Program-made: the position numbers and the translations under genes | From: Leptospira stimsonii | GTDB taxonomy: Bacteria > Spirochaetota > Leptospiria > Leptospirales > Leptospiraceae | Direction: 5' to 3' | NCBI RefSeq assembly: GCF_003545875.1 | Contig: NZ_QHCS01000002.1 | Span: forward strand, 372,001 to 436,000 | DNA: 64,000 bases | In this document: piece by piece, positions 19,020 to 28,393 of the stretch | Layout: each line of letters starts with the position of its first letter | How positions within the stretch are numbered: the first letter of the stretch is position 1 | The notes under the pieces: model-generated | Seen by the model: the letters and a program-made list of their open reading frames with translations, nothing else | The model's database searches: none | What the model was told of the DNA's origin: nothing

Positions 19020-20161
19020 TTTTTTCTTCCCCACGAACCGTTAATACCCCTTTTCGCAAAAGACAGATTTTTTCCAACTCGCTTCTGATCGCCTTTTCGA
19101 CCGCGATCCTCGGGATTCTTCTTTTCGGAAACCCGGAAACGCCCGTTTCGAAGATCGTCTTATCGGCGTTAGAGGGAGGTTTGATCGGAGGATTATGCGA
19201 CTGGTTCGCGGTATGGAAAACCTATAAAGCAATCGAAGAGGATAGTTTTACTCTTGCCGGAGAGATCGGAAACTGGGTTGCGGGTGATCTTCTTCACCAC
19301 GAAGTGATTCGTTCTCGAATTCGTATGGTTTTGGAGGACCCTACGACGAGGGACGACGTTCACGAAGTTCTTCTGGAAACCTTCGGAAACGAAACAAAGA
19401 CAAAAGAAGTACTAAATCAACTTTTTGAAAGAGTGGAAGAGGACATCGTCGAATACATCGTACATTACCAATTTTCCGGAACTGATGTCGCTTTATTGAA
19501 AGAGTTAAACAGACAAAAAGAGATTATGGATACCATCAAGCTTTTGATCGGAGAATCGATGATCCGAGTCGCGGATACGGACGAGTTCAGATCGTTACTT
19601 CAGGAAATATTAGGAAAAATGAATTTGGTGGCGCAGGTCGTTCTGAGCTTAGTGGTGGACTTCCCGAAAAAATTAAAAGAATATGGAAACCATGTAAAAC
19701 AGGGTCTTGTCATCGAATCCAAAGACGAAAAGACGATCGAAAAGCTCGTCAATTTGATGGCGGCTTCCACCGAGACCTATATTTCGTCTTGGAACGAACT
19801 ACCGCTGGAACAAAGAGAGAAAGCGGTTCGTTCGTTGATGGGTTTTTTGAAAGATCAGGCGAGTCGTCTTTTGGGGACGTTAATCCAGACGCATCTTAAG
19901 GAGATCGGAGAAATCAGAACTCTACAAGAATATGCGCCGCTTCGTTCCGTTTTGGAATTTGTCGAAAAACGAATTGACGAAGGAGTTTCCGGTTATATCG
20001 GAAAACAAATCACGACTAGACTGCAAAGTCTGGATCCGAAGGATCTTCGAAAAAATTTAGAATGGAAGACGAGGAACGTTTTGGAAACGATTCGAATCAA
20101 CGGAAGTATTTTAGGATTCTTCTTAGGCTGTGCGACCGGCTTGATTCGATTTTTCTTTTGA
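19016..20161 (+). CDS. DUF445-family membrane protein
   Basis: 381 residues from a TTG that overlaps the preceding stop codon. The N-terminal segment SALEGGLIGGLCDWFAVWKT after a hydrophobic helix is the DUF445 signature. A long, charged, helical middle section (about 80-350) follows and a C-terminal hydrophobic helix (ILGFFLGCATGLIRFFF) closes the protein. Function of the family is unknown; members are membrane-anchored with a large cytoplasmic or periplasmic helical domain. Coupled to the large membrane protein upstream. Confidence 0.82.
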   Translation: MIFSSPRTVNTPFRKRQIFSNSLLIAFSTAILGILLFGNPETPVSKIVLSALEGGLIGGLCDWFAVWKTYKAIEEDSFTLAGEIGNWVAGDLLHHEVIRSRIRMVLEDPTTRDDVHEVLLETFGNETKTKEVLNQLFERVEEDIVEYIVHYQFSGTDVALLKELNRQKEIMDTIKLLIGESMIRVADTDEFRSLLQEILGKMNLVAQVVLSLVVDFPKKLKEYGNHVKQGLVIESKDEKTIEKLVNLMAASTETYISSWNELPLEQREKAVRSLMGFLKDQASRLLGTLIQTHLKEIGEIRTLQEYAPLRSVLEFVEKRIDEGVSGYIGKQITTRLQSLDPKDLRKNLEWKTRNVLETIRINGSILGFFLGCATGLIRFFF

Positions 20162-20337
20162 GGACGTTTTTTCATTTCGAAGTCGATCGATCGCTTCGGT
20201 AAAATCCGGATTCTAATTCTTTCTTTATGTTCGGATTCTAAAAAAAATCGAAAGAAAGAAAAAGGAACCGTTGATTTCAAAAACGGGTTCGTCAACGCAC
20301 CGAAGCTATCTTTCCGAGTCTAATTCTTAGGAGATAT

Positions 20338-21048
20338 ATGGAAGCAGTATACCACGCGCAGGAAACAAGAGGAAAGGCAGATTTTGGTTGGCTGAAGAGC
20401 AGACATACTTTTAGCTTTAGTTCTTACTATGAGCCCAATCGAATTCAATTCGGTAAACTGAGGGTTCTGAATGACGACATCGTGATCGGAGGGAAGGGAT
20501 TTCCTCCACATCCTCATGAAAATATGGAAATCGTTTCCATTCCTCTTTCCGGTAGCCTCGAACACCAAGACAGCGAAGGAAATCGTTCCGTTATAAAAGC
20601 CGGGGAAGTTCAGATTATGTCCGCGGGAACCGGGATCGTTCATTCCGAATACAATGCGTCTCCTTCGGAAGCGGTCAATTTTTTGCAGATATGGATTCTT
20701 CCTGACAAGGCGGGGATTGCCCCGCGTTATGAGCAAAAGAAGTTTAACGTGGAAGATCGTCTGGGAAAATTTCAGACCGTGGTCTCTCCCGAAAAGGAAA
20801 GCGGGGGAGTTTGGATCAATCAAAATGTCATATTCTCGCTCGCAAACGGCAAAAGAGAATCAGAAATCGATTATATTCCGAAAAATGAATCTGGAGGAGT
20901 GTATTTTTTCTTAATTTCCGGCTCCGTTGAGATCGAAGGCAAAAAATTATCTGCGAGGGACGGGTTGGGACTTCCCTATTCTTCCAAATTCGAGGTTCAT
21001 TTTTTGGAAGATTCCGAACTTCTTGCGATCGATACTCCTTCTTCCTAA
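20338..21048 (+). CDS. Pirin-family bicupin protein
   Basis: 236 residues, the usual length of the YhhW/pirin type. The first cupin has HPHENMEI (His58, His60 with the motif PPHPHENME) and GTGIVHSEYN (His102, Glu104), the four metal ligands of pirins. Some pirins have quercetin 2,3-dioxygenase activity and others act as redox-sensitive cofactors; the in vivo role here is unknown. The ATG has AGGAG five bases upstream. It is followed by a repeat-rich non-coding stretch. Confidence 0.92.
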   Translation: MEAVYHAQETRGKADFGWLKSRHTFSFSSYYEPNRIQFGKLRVLNDDIVIGGKGFPPHPHENMEIVSIPLSGSLEHQDSEGNRSVIKAGEVQIMSAGTGIVHSEYNASPSEAVNFLQIWILPDKAGIAPRYEQKKFNVEDRLGKFQTVVSPEKESGGVWINQNVIFSLANGKRESEIDYIPKNESGGVYFFLISGSVEIEGKKLSARDGLGLPYSSKFEVHFLEDSELLAIDTPSS

Positions 21049-21555
21049 GAATGGAAATGGGAGTTCCCACACGATCGAGCAGAGTTTTTTTTAGTGATTC
21101 GGACTGCGCGTAGGAACTCCATCAAATAGAAGAACGTCCGGATTCTCGATGGAAATAATTTGAAACTTTAGAAAATGAGAATGTATTTGTGAGAGTTCCC
21201 ACAAAATGACCGGATCTCTTTTCGTGTTCGATCCTGAATCAATCTTAATATTTCGAAATTTGTGAGAGTTCCCACATTTTCGGGATACGTGCTCTCGAGA
21301 TTTAGAAAAACGGTAGAATTGGAAAGACGTGGGAACTCCTGCTTTCTCTCTCGCAAGTAGCGGCTCTGATTATCTCGGAGCCTTTTCGTTTAAGAAAACG
21401 TGGGAACTCCCTCGCGACTTTAAAAGAAGGCCCCCGACAAGCACCGAAAGGCTGCGGGTTGATCTTCCGGATCCTGTCCTATCCAAAAGAAATGTTAGAG
21501 CTCCTACAAAAAACTGTTTCGAAAGATCCTTGCTTTTGCAAAGACGATTCTCCCG
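21049..21555. repeat. Cluster of small palindromic repeats (consensus TGTnRGAGTTCCnACA)
   Basis: 507 bases between pirin and the protease with no gene. It holds TGTGAGAGTTCCCACA twice exactly (21188-21203 and 21261-21276), variants at 21058-21071 and 21493-21508, and reverse-oriented GTGGGAACTCC cores at 21329-21339 and 21400-21410, plus a partial TAGGAACTCC at 21111-21120. Each full copy is an imperfect inverted repeat of about 16 bases. Further copies occur at 14049-14062 and 42079-42094. Function unknown; it may be a dispersed intergenic repeat, or a binding site. Confidence 0.7.
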
Positions 21556-22545
21556 TCAGATTTCACCGCTCCGGATCGAAAAAGTTCTCAAAGAACCTTC
21601 TCTCAAAACACGGATCGGAAGCTCCTTTTGAATCGTGGATTCGTCGAGGGTTCTGTGCATATCGTCTATGGAGCGAATGACTTGCTCGTTTAGAGAAAGA
21701 ATCATATCACCTTTTCGTAATAGACTCGTTGCCGCAGGAGAAGAATTCTCCACTTCGATCACGAGAACTCCCGAAGTTTGTTCGAGTTTGTTGAAAATTT
21801 TCAACCGATTGGGAATGCTCTGATTTTGTCCCGCGATTCCCAGATAACCTCTTTTAACAAAACCGTTTTTCATCAGACGAGTGATGACGTATTCCGCGGT
21901 CCCGGAACCCACCGCAAAACAAATTCCCTGCGCAGAAGGAATGATCGCCGTATTGATTCCGATCAATTCACCTCTTGAGTTCACAAGAGGTCCTCCCGAG
22001 TTTCCCGGATTGAGGGCCGCGTCCGTTTGAATCACGTCCTCGATCAATCTTCCCGATCGGGAACGAAGGCTTCTTCCAAGAGCGCTTACCACCCCGGCTG
22101 TAACCGTCGATTCGTATCCAAGCGGGTTTCCGATCGCAATCGCGAGTTGCCCGACTTTAACGGAATTAGGTTTTGAAAAATGCAGATAAGGAAACGGATC
22201 GTTCGTGACTTTTAAAACTGCGATGTCCGTCATCGGATCTTCACCGATCTTCATTGCTTTGAGACTTCTTCCGTCCGGAAATTCCGCGTTGATCTCCGAA
22301 GCGCTTTCGACAACGTGTTGGTTGGTTACGATAAAACCGTCGGGCGAAATTAAGAATCCGGAACCGGCTCCACCACCTCGGTTTCCGTTCACTTTGAGAT
22401 GGACCACAGCAGGACTTACGGTTTCCACTGCGTTCGTCACCGCTCTGGAGTATGCATCCATCGGATCTTCTTCCTGTTCCGAAGGAGAAGCGTTGGAAAG
22501 GTTGCGAAAGGAATTTTCGGAATGGGATTGAATCCACTGAATCAT
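21556..22545 (-). CDS. HtrA/DegP-like serine protease with PDZ domain, no export signal
   Basis: 329 residues. The trypsin-like domain (about 35-215) has the full triad: His77 in VTNQHVVES, Asp107 in MTDIAVLK and Ser183 in NPGNSGGPLV. A single PDZ domain follows (about 230-325; GVLVIEVENSSPAATSLLRK). HtrA proteases degrade misfolded envelope proteins, but here the N-terminus (MIQWIQSHSENSFRNLSNAS) is polar and has no signal peptide or anchor. The ATG has GGAGG seven bases upstream and an in-frame TAA just before it, so no longer N-terminus is possible. It may act in the cytoplasm. Confidence 0.92.
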   Translation of the reverse strand: MIQWIQSHSENSFRNLSNASPSEQEEDPMDAYSRAVTNAVETVSPAVVHLKVNGNRGGGAGSGFLISPDGFIVTNQHVVESASEINAEFPDGRSLKAMKIGEDPMTDIAVLKVTNDPFPYLHFSKPNSVKVGQLAIAIGNPLGYESTVTAGVVSALGRSLRSRSGRLIEDVIQTDAALNPGNSGGPLVNSRGELIGINTAIIPSAQGICFAVGSGTAEYVITRLMKNGFVKRGYLGIAGQNQSIPNRLKIFNKLEQTSGVLVIEVENSSPAATSLLRKGDMILSLNEQVIRSIDDMHRTLDESTIQKELPIRVLREGSLRTFSIRSGEI

Positions 22546-22806
22546 AAGAAAGCCTCCGGCTTTTCTTTAGACCCAAATACTACAATTCGTATCCAAAAAA
22601 GTTACAAAATAAAAGGGAAGGGGATTTTTTTTTCGAGCGAGGCGGGAATTACTTTATGAGCCGTTTTTGTAAGTTTTCGTTGTAGTTCCTAAATCGAAAC
22701 TCTTTCGAAAAAATCTTGCATTGGATTTCGAGAAGCCCCGAGTTTCGCGTTCGGAAGATTCTACTCGAATTTCTTTGAAACATGCACTTCGTTTATCAAA
22801 ATGAAA

Positions 22807-23226
22807 TCACTTCTTAGAAAAGGTAAGAATTTCTTTTGTAATCGAATCCAAATTGGTGGAACCCAATTCGTCTTCCAGAACTCGTTCCGCTTTTTCATAG
22901 ACCTTGGTCAAAATCGGCTGAATGGAATGACCACAAATACATTTCTTGTTCGGCGTTTTCGAGTGCATCTGAAAGATTTTTTCATCGATCGCTTCGTAGA
23001 TTTCCTTGAGGCTAATTTCGGAAGAAGGTTTCGCGAGAATATAACCTCCGTTCGGACCCATCTGGTTTCGAACGATTCCCTGACTTTTGAGAAGGGAGAG
23101 GATCTTTCGAATCACGACCGGATTTGTGTTCACGCTTTCGGCGAGTTCCTCGGACGTTCTTGTCCTTCCTTCGCTTAACGAAAGTAGAGAAAGAATGTGA
23201 ATCGCGACTGTGAACCGGCTAGTCAT
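22807..23226 (-). CDS. Rrf2-family transcriptional regulator
   Basis: 139 residues from the ATG at 23226. The open frame reaches 23307, but a sigma-70 promoter lies inside that extension, so the later start is right. The winged helix-turn-helix (about 1-80) begins MTSRFTVAIHILSLLSLSEG and includes NPVVIRKILSLLKSQGIV and GGYILAKPSSEISLKEIYEA, typical of Rrf2/YwnA. Only two cysteines (NKKCICGH) are present, so a three-Cys IscR-type cluster is not expected, though redox sensing by the CxC pair is possible. It is divergent from the adenylate cyclase gene. An inverted repeat overlaps its own promoter, suggesting autoregulation. Confidence 0.9.
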   Translation of the reverse strand: MTSRFTVAIHILSLLSLSEGRTRTSEELAESVNTNPVVIRKILSLLKSQGIVRNQMGPNGGYILAKPSSEISLKEIYEAIDEKIFQMHSKTPNKKCICGHSIQPILTKVYEKAERVLEDELGSTNLDSITKEILTFSKK

Positions 23227-23227
23227 A

Positions 23228-23276
23228 TCTGTAAAGCGTCTGGTTACAGAATATAAAGAATCAAAATCCCTGTCAA
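23228..23276 (-). promoter_or_regulatory. Promoter and probable auto-operator of the Rrf2 gene
   Basis: On the minus strand, TTGACA (23276-23271), a 17-base spacer and TATTCT (23253-23248) form a near-ideal sigma-70 promoter, giving a leader of only about 15 bases. TCTGTAA (23228-23234) and its exact reverse complement TTACAGA (23244-23250) form a dyad with a 9-base centre that overlaps the -10 element and the expected transcription start, where a bound Rrf2 dimer would block transcription (inference). Confidence 0.75.
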
Positions 23277-23336
23277 GTCCAAAGCTCGGCAAGAAAAGGT
23301 CTTGCACGTGATTCTTTTCAAAGCAAAGATACGACG

Positions 23337-24584
23337 ATGTTTCAAAGTTATATTCTTCGATTCTTGGATCCGAATTTAGAAAAAGAATTTCGATTCTTTC
23401 TTCGGGATCATATCGCGTCCTTTGTCCGAATCGGAGCGGTTTCAGCCGTCATGGGATACGGCGCTATCTTCGTCCTCTTTTACGATGTTCTTTTGATTCG
23501 AGACAAAAAAGTTCTTTGGATATTGATGGGGAGTTGTCTTTTCGGAGCGGTTTTGATTCTTTCCACGTTTCGAAAATTTCGAAAGACGATGGTTTCCGTT
23601 TCCATGTTGGGAAATAGTCTGGGAGGTTTTACCGCGGTTTACGTCGGATACGCCATTGTAAGAGACCAGCACGCGATTCTTCTTTCGATTTTGATCATCA
23701 TCGCTTACTACGCTTTTTTGGTTTTGAGAATTCGAACGCTACCTGCGTTTCTCGTAACGTCTTCCTATTTGGCCGTCTATCAATTCACGCTCTTGACGGA
23801 CTCGAACCTCCCGAATCAGGAAAAAACGGTTTACAGTTTCTTAATATGGTTTTCGGAATTTTTCGCGGTCATAGCCGGATATACTCTGGAATTGACGACT
23901 CGGAAATTGTTTCTTCAGGCAAGAACGATCGAAACACAAACGAGAGAATTGGAAAATGAAAAGGAAAAATCCGATCTTCTTCTTCGAAACATTCTTCCGG
24001 ACGCGATCGCAAACCGCTTGAAAAACGAAAGTTCCCAGATCTCGGAATACTTTTCCGAGTGTTCGATTCTTTTCGCGGACATTGTCGGTTTTACACTTTT
24101 GGCCGCACGCAAAACTCCCGATGAACTCGCCGGACTTCTCGATCGATTCTTCTCGAGGCTCGACGAACTCGCGGAAAATAGAGGAGTCGAAAAAATCAAA
24201 ACGATAGGGGACGCTTATATGGCCGCGGCCGGAATTCCGATCGCCTGCGAGGATCATATCGAAAGAATCGGAAACCTCGCCTTGGATATATTAAAAGAAG
24301 TGAATACGAATGAGGAACTCATTCGAGAAAATCTAAACATAAGAATCGGGATTCATTCCGGTCCGGTCGTAGCCGGTGTAATCGGGAGAAAAAAGTTTAT
24401 CTATGATCTCTGGGGCGATTCCGTAAATCTCGCGTCGCGAATGGAATCACACGGACTTCCGGGAAAGATTCATGTCACGGAAGAATACTTTATAGCGGCT
24501 TCCTCCATCTTTCAATTGGAGAAAAGAGGTGAGATCGATATCAAAGGAAAAGGAACGGTCTCGACTTACTTTCTTGCGGGATAA
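23337..24584 (+). CDS. Membrane class III adenylate cyclase
   Basis: 415 residues. Six hydrophobic helices (about 28-185) are followed by a short coiled coil (about 195-222) and a class III cyclase domain (about 235-410). Metal-binding aspartates are Asp248 (FADIVGFT) and Asp292 (TIGDAYMAA). The adenine-selecting pair is Lys288 (KIKTIGD) and Asp357 (YDLWGDSVNLASRM), which favours cAMP over cGMP, and the Asn/Arg transition-state residues are in NLASRM. It should make cAMP in response to a membrane signal. Divergent from the Rrf2 gene with about 110 bases between the starts. Confidence 0.93.
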   Translation: MFQSYILRFLDPNLEKEFRFFLRDHIASFVRIGAVSAVMGYGAIFVLFYDVLLIRDKKVLWILMGSCLFGAVLILSTFRKFRKTMVSVSMLGNSLGGFTAVYVGYAIVRDQHAILLSILIIIAYYAFLVLRIRTLPAFLVTSSYLAVYQFTLLTDSNLPNQEKTVYSFLIWFSEFFAVIAGYTLELTTRKLFLQARTIETQTRELENEKEKSDLLLRNILPDAIANRLKNESSQISEYFSECSILFADIVGFTLLAARKTPDELAGLLDRFFSRLDELAENRGVEKIKTIGDAYMAAAGIPIACEDHIERIGNLALDILKEVNTNEELIRENLNIRIGIHSGPVVAGVIGRKKFIYDLWGDSVNLASRMESHGLPGKIHVTEEYFIAASSIFQLEKRGEIDIKGKGTVSTYFLAG

Positions 24585-24592
24585 AACACGCG

Positions 24593-24925
24593 CTAGGCGG
24601 GAAGATTAATATGAACCGGAAGATATTGAATCGAAGTGCTTCCTTGACTTAACCATTCCGGAACGGCTCTTCTCCAGGAAATGAACTGAGGAGTTTCGAG
24701 ATGCGCTTTTCTCGCCGCTTCACTCTTATAAACTTCCATAAATAAGAATTTGCCCGGGTCTCCGTCCGCTTGCAATACATCGAGTCTCAAAACTCCGTCT
24801 TCGGTTTCGAGAGATTCTTTCGCCATCTCTTGGCTGACTTTTTTAAAATCTTCAATTCTTTCATCGAAAATTTTATAAGAGGACACTATCACAATCATAC
24901 GATCAGAATTTAGGAACGGTTTCAT
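24593..24925 (-). CDS. Antibiotic biosynthesis monooxygenase (ABM)-like dimeric ferredoxin-fold protein
   Basis: 110 residues from the ATG at 24925; a strong GGAGG lies about 15 bases upstream. A later ATG at 24898 begins the conserved domain (MIVIVSSYKI) and could also be used. EDGVLRLDVLQADGDPGKFL and FMEVYKSEAARKAHLETPQF are typical of the ABM/YgiN alpha-beta barrel family, some of which act on quinols and many of which are uncharacterised. Convergent with the adenylate cyclase (8 bases between stops). Confidence 0.82.
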   Translation of the reverse strand: MKPFLNSDRMIVIVSSYKIFDERIEDFKKVSQEMAKESLETEDGVLRLDVLQADGDPGKFLFMEVYKSEAARKAHLETPQFISWRRAVPEWLSQGSTSIQYLPVHINLPA

Positions 24926-24981
24926 TTTGGGAAGAAAAATCCTCCTTGCTTTAAACAACTGTTACCTAAAGAATCCTCAAA

Positions 24982-25893
24982 ATGAAATTGAATACTCGAA
25001 TTACGGAACTGCTCGGAATCGATTTGCCGATTATCGGGGCTCCCATGTTTTTAGTCTCCTATCCGGATTTGGTCGTTGCGGTTTCGGAAGCCGGCGGAAT
25101 CGGATGTTTTCCTTCTCTCAATTATCGTTCTCCGGAACAACTCAAGGACGGTCTCCAAGAGATTCGGTCCAAGACAAAAAAACCGATCGGCGTGAATTTG
25201 ATTCTTCACAAAGGCCATAATCCGAATTGGTCCAAACAGTTGGAAGTGGTTCTCGACGCAAAGGTCGAACTTCTGATCACAAGTTTGGGAAGTCCTCGAA
25301 CCGTAGTAAGCGAGGCGAAAAGCGTTGGCTCCAAAGTGTTTTGTGACGTGACTACATTGAGGCACGCGAATATCGTCGCAAAAGCGGGCGCGGATGCTTT
25401 GATAGCGGTCGCGCAAGGAGCCGGTGGACACGCGGGAAACATTTCGCCGTTCAGCCTTTATCCGTATCTAAAAAAAGAAACCGGTCTTCCGATCATCGCC
25501 GCGGGTGCTATTTCTGGCGGCGCTCAGATGGTCGCGTCACTCGCGTTAGGCGCCGAAGCGGTTTACGTTGGAACCAGATTGATCGCGACTCCGGAAGCGA
25601 TGGCGTCCGAAGGTTACAAACAGATGTTGATCGAATCGGGTCCGGAAGAGATCGTCTATACGGAAAAGATTTCCGGAATCCCGGCGAACTGGCTTAAAAA
25701 ATCCGTCGAGAAGGCGGGGGATCTTTCGCATAGCGGAGAATCCCAAAATCTAGATCAGGAATACAAACGTTGGCGGGACATTTGGTCCGCGGGTCACGGA
25801 GTCGCGCAGATCGAAGGGTTGATTCCCGCAAAAGACGTAGTATTGGGGATGGCAAAAGAATATCTTGATATTCTAAATCGTTTGCCTCGTTAG
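24982..25893 (+). CDS. Nitronate monooxygenase / NPD family FMN enzyme
   Basis: 303 residues forming a TIM barrel. LGIDLPIIGAPMFLVSYPDL at the N-terminus, then VAQGAGGHAGNISPF with the family's GGHxG histidine, LPIIAAGAISGGAQMVASLA and LGAEAVYVGTRLIATPE, which binds the FMN phosphate. These flavoproteins oxidise alkyl nitronates such as propionate 3-nitronate; some homologues are enoyl-ACP reductases (FabK), but the GGHAG motif favours the monooxygenase. Divergent from the ABM gene with about 56 bases between the chosen starts. Confidence 0.9.
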   Translation: MKLNTRITELLGIDLPIIGAPMFLVSYPDLVVAVSEAGGIGCFPSLNYRSPEQLKDGLQEIRSKTKKPIGVNLILHKGHNPNWSKQLEVVLDAKVELLITSLGSPRTVVSEAKSVGSKVFCDVTTLRHANIVAKAGADALIAVAQGAGGHAGNISPFSLYPYLKKETGLPIIAAGAISGGAQMVASLALGAEAVYVGTRLIATPEAMASEGYKQMLIESGPEEIVYTEKISGIPANWLKKSVEKAGDLSHSGESQNLDQEYKRWRDIWSAGHGVAQIEGLIPAKDVVLGMAKEYLDILNRLPR

Positions 25894-25966
25894 AATGAGA
25901 AAATCCCGTTCTGATCTTTTTATCGATAAGAGTGTTTGAATTTATTTTCAGGACGGGCAATTACCG

Positions 25967-27826
25967 ATGGATTTGAAAAAAAAGATTTCGACTTTCCTAA
26001 TCAAAAATCGTTTCTTTTTTCCGATTCTTTCCGGTCTCACGACCCTTTTCGTTTTTAAGATCGTTTTGGGTTTTTATCCCGAGGCGTTGTATATCAATCG
26101 GGACGACGGGATCATAACCTTGAGTCATGCAAAGAACTGGATCGACTTCGGATTTATCGGAGTCAATCCCAGCGGAGAATTGATCGAAGGATATTCTTCC
26201 CCTTTGGAATTTCTGATTTTCGCTTTTGTCTACAAGATCGTTCCCATTCATTATTCAACTTTTTTTACTCTTCAGTGGTGGTTGACCACGTTCTTATTCG
26301 GCGTCGTTCTTTATCGCCTATTCGAAGAAGTTCGGGAAACTTCCGGCTGGGAGAATTTCGGTTCCGTTGTTGGGACCGTCCTGTTGCTTTCGGTGTCCTT
26401 CACATTCCTCGCTTGGCATACCTCCGGAATGGAAAATCCTTGGATGCACCTTCTCTACGTTGTGTATCTATTAGTTCTTTTTCGAATCGTGAAGGGAAAG
26501 GAAGTATCGATGTTCGCGGCATCTTTGCTCCTTTTTGCGGGCACCCTGGTGCGAATCGAAAGCGTCTTTCATCTCTTTTTTATCAGCGTAGCGTTTCTTT
26601 TTCTCTCCTTTCGAAATCGGGTTCCTTGGAAAAAAACACTTCCGGTTTGGATCGCGGGCGGACTCTGGATCGTATTTTTTGGAATTCGATATTTATATTT
26701 TGGAAAGATATTTCCGAACACTTCCACGGCTCAGGAACTTTCTCTCAGTGAAAATTTTCTCAATCTGATTCGTATGAGTCCGGCTCTTTCGAAAAATTGG
26801 GAGATTTTCAAATTCGGTTTTAAACAGAACTTAGTCCTGCTCGTACCGATTTCCTTACTTCTTCTCCTTTTGAAAAGAATAAACGTTCTAGAAAAGTTGT
26901 TCGTGATTCTCGCAATCGCGCTCGCGCTTCCCGGTTTTTTACATCCGTTTATTTTTGGAAATTTTAGGCTCGATCCTGCTAGACCCATGACTTGGCTTGC
27001 GGTCGTCGGGGCGACCCTGTTCGTGATCAGAGCGAGCGCACTCACCGAGAAAAAGAAATTATGGATCGTACCTTTGATTCTCTTAGCTGGTTTTCTTTCC
27101 TATAAGAATTACAAATTCAAGAATTATGATCTTTGCTGTAGTTCTCAGATTTTCGAGGGAAGGAGAACGGAAATTTCGAAATTTGCGAAGAAAGAAGAAA
27201 TCATTAGACCTCTTGTCGCTATTGCTGACTTGGGAGCCTTGAGCTTCTATAAGGAATTCAATATATTCGATTTGGGTTATCTAGGAAATCGTTATCTCGC
27301 GGCGAACAAAAATAATCCGGATCGAGTCGTTTCGTATATCGAAATCAATCAACCGGATATTTTAGAAATCCATTTTCCGTGGAGTTGCGAATATTCCAAA
27401 TTCTTAAACCGTCCTGAGTTTTTAAAGGAATATCGTTTGATCGTTGCGAACGCGGAAAAAGTCCCGATTTCGGTTTGTCCGGACGGTGGAAAAATAATTT
27501 CGGGGATTTATTTGAATCGCAGAATGGAGAAGAATTCGAATTCGATCGATAGAGAAATACATTCCGTTTTTTTAAAGGATTCTTCTTTAGAAAGTTTGAA
27601 GTCCGAGGTTCTTCTTTGCAATTCCAAAAAGGAACGTTGTCTTCCTTTGGTTCGAAATCTATATCGTTTCTTGAACGAGTGGAAAGGGAAGCTGAAAGAA
27701 TCGGAATGGGAAGAAATCGCCGAAAGGATCGAATATCCGGAGATACGGAACTACATACAGGTCATTTGGAATCGAAATTCTCCCAGTGAGGCAATGGTCG
27801 ACGCCCTGATCTTGTTTTCGAAATAA
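25967..27826 (+). CDS. GT-C-type membrane glycosyltransferase-like protein
   Basis: 619 residues. The first 400 hold about 10 to 11 helices and the last 220 form a soluble domain. YINRDDGIITLSHAKNWIDF with an Asp-Asp pair after the first helix, then LIEGYSSPLEFLIF, HTSGMENPWM and LVRIESVF follow the pattern of polyprenyl-phosphate-sugar-dependent GT-C transferases (AftB-like: DD, GY-SPL, SG-E, R-E). It probably transfers a sugar to a periplasmic acceptor; sugar and acceptor are unknown. It stands alone between the nitronate monooxygenase and a gene-poor stretch. Confidence 0.75.
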   Translation: MDLKKKISTFLIKNRFFFPILSGLTTLFVFKIVLGFYPEALYINRDDGIITLSHAKNWIDFGFIGVNPSGELIEGYSSPLEFLIFAFVYKIVPIHYSTFFTLQWWLTTFLFGVVLYRLFEEVRETSGWENFGSVVGTVLLLSVSFTFLAWHTSGMENPWMHLLYVVYLLVLFRIVKGKEVSMFAASLLLFAGTLVRIESVFHLFFISVAFLFLSFRNRVPWKKTLPVWIAGGLWIVFFGIRYLYFGKIFPNTSTAQELSLSENFLNLIRMSPALSKNWEIFKFGFKQNLVLLVPISLLLLLLKRINVLEKLFVILAIALALPGFLHPFIFGNFRLDPARPMTWLAVVGATLFVIRASALTEKKKLWIVPLILLAGFLSYKNYKFKNYDLCCSSQIFEGRRTEISKFAKKEEIIRPLVAIADLGALSFYKEFNIFDLGYLGNRYLAANKNNPDRVVSYIEINQPDILEIHFPWSCEYSKFLNRPEFLKEYRLIVANAEKVPISVCPDGGKIISGIYLNRRMEKNSNSIDREIHSVFLKDSSLESLKSEVLLCNSKKERCLPLVRNLYRFLNEWKGKLKESEWEEIAERIEYPEIRNYIQVIWNRNSPSEAMVDALILFSK

Positions 27827-28393
27827 GTTTTTTTAAATTTCGGAAAACGAAGATTCTGAATATCGAATCTGTCGGATAGAGAGGATGGGAGTTCCAATCG
27901 ATGCCCACTCTCTCTGCGCGAACCTTCGAACAATTCAGTTAAGGTCGATTCGGCAAACCTTGACTCAAACAACGAGCGAATTCTTCTTTGAACTTGTAAA
28001 AAAACCGATACGCGCTTTCATGAAATAAATGTCGGCGTGCACGGAAAAATTTTTGGATTTTCTATATTAGAAAAACCGCATTTATGGTACCGGGTTTGAA
28101 ATGTGAGCTTTCCCTAAGGATCTCGTAGAGAATGGGATGTGTCGATCTTTTTCGACGTCGAGGTTTTGGTTCTTTTCAATCGAAAGGGAATTTCCATGTC
28201 CCGATTTTTTAAGACGATACCTCGTGTTTGAATGCGATTCTTCTACCTTTCAAAATGGTGACGGATGATATAGTAAAAGAGTCGATTCAAAAATGATTCA
28301 ATATCTGTGACTCAGAAAGAAAAAAGGAGTCTCCTTTTGCATTTCCTCTCCTCAAAAAAGGAGAGAAAAAATTGCATCGAAAGAAGTGGATCC
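27827..28393. other. Intergenic region, no gene seen
   Basis: 567 bases. The only recognisable element is one GGGAGTTCC core (27888-27896) of the dispersed repeat. Short frames present have no ribosome-binding site and poor codon use. Confidence 0.5.
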
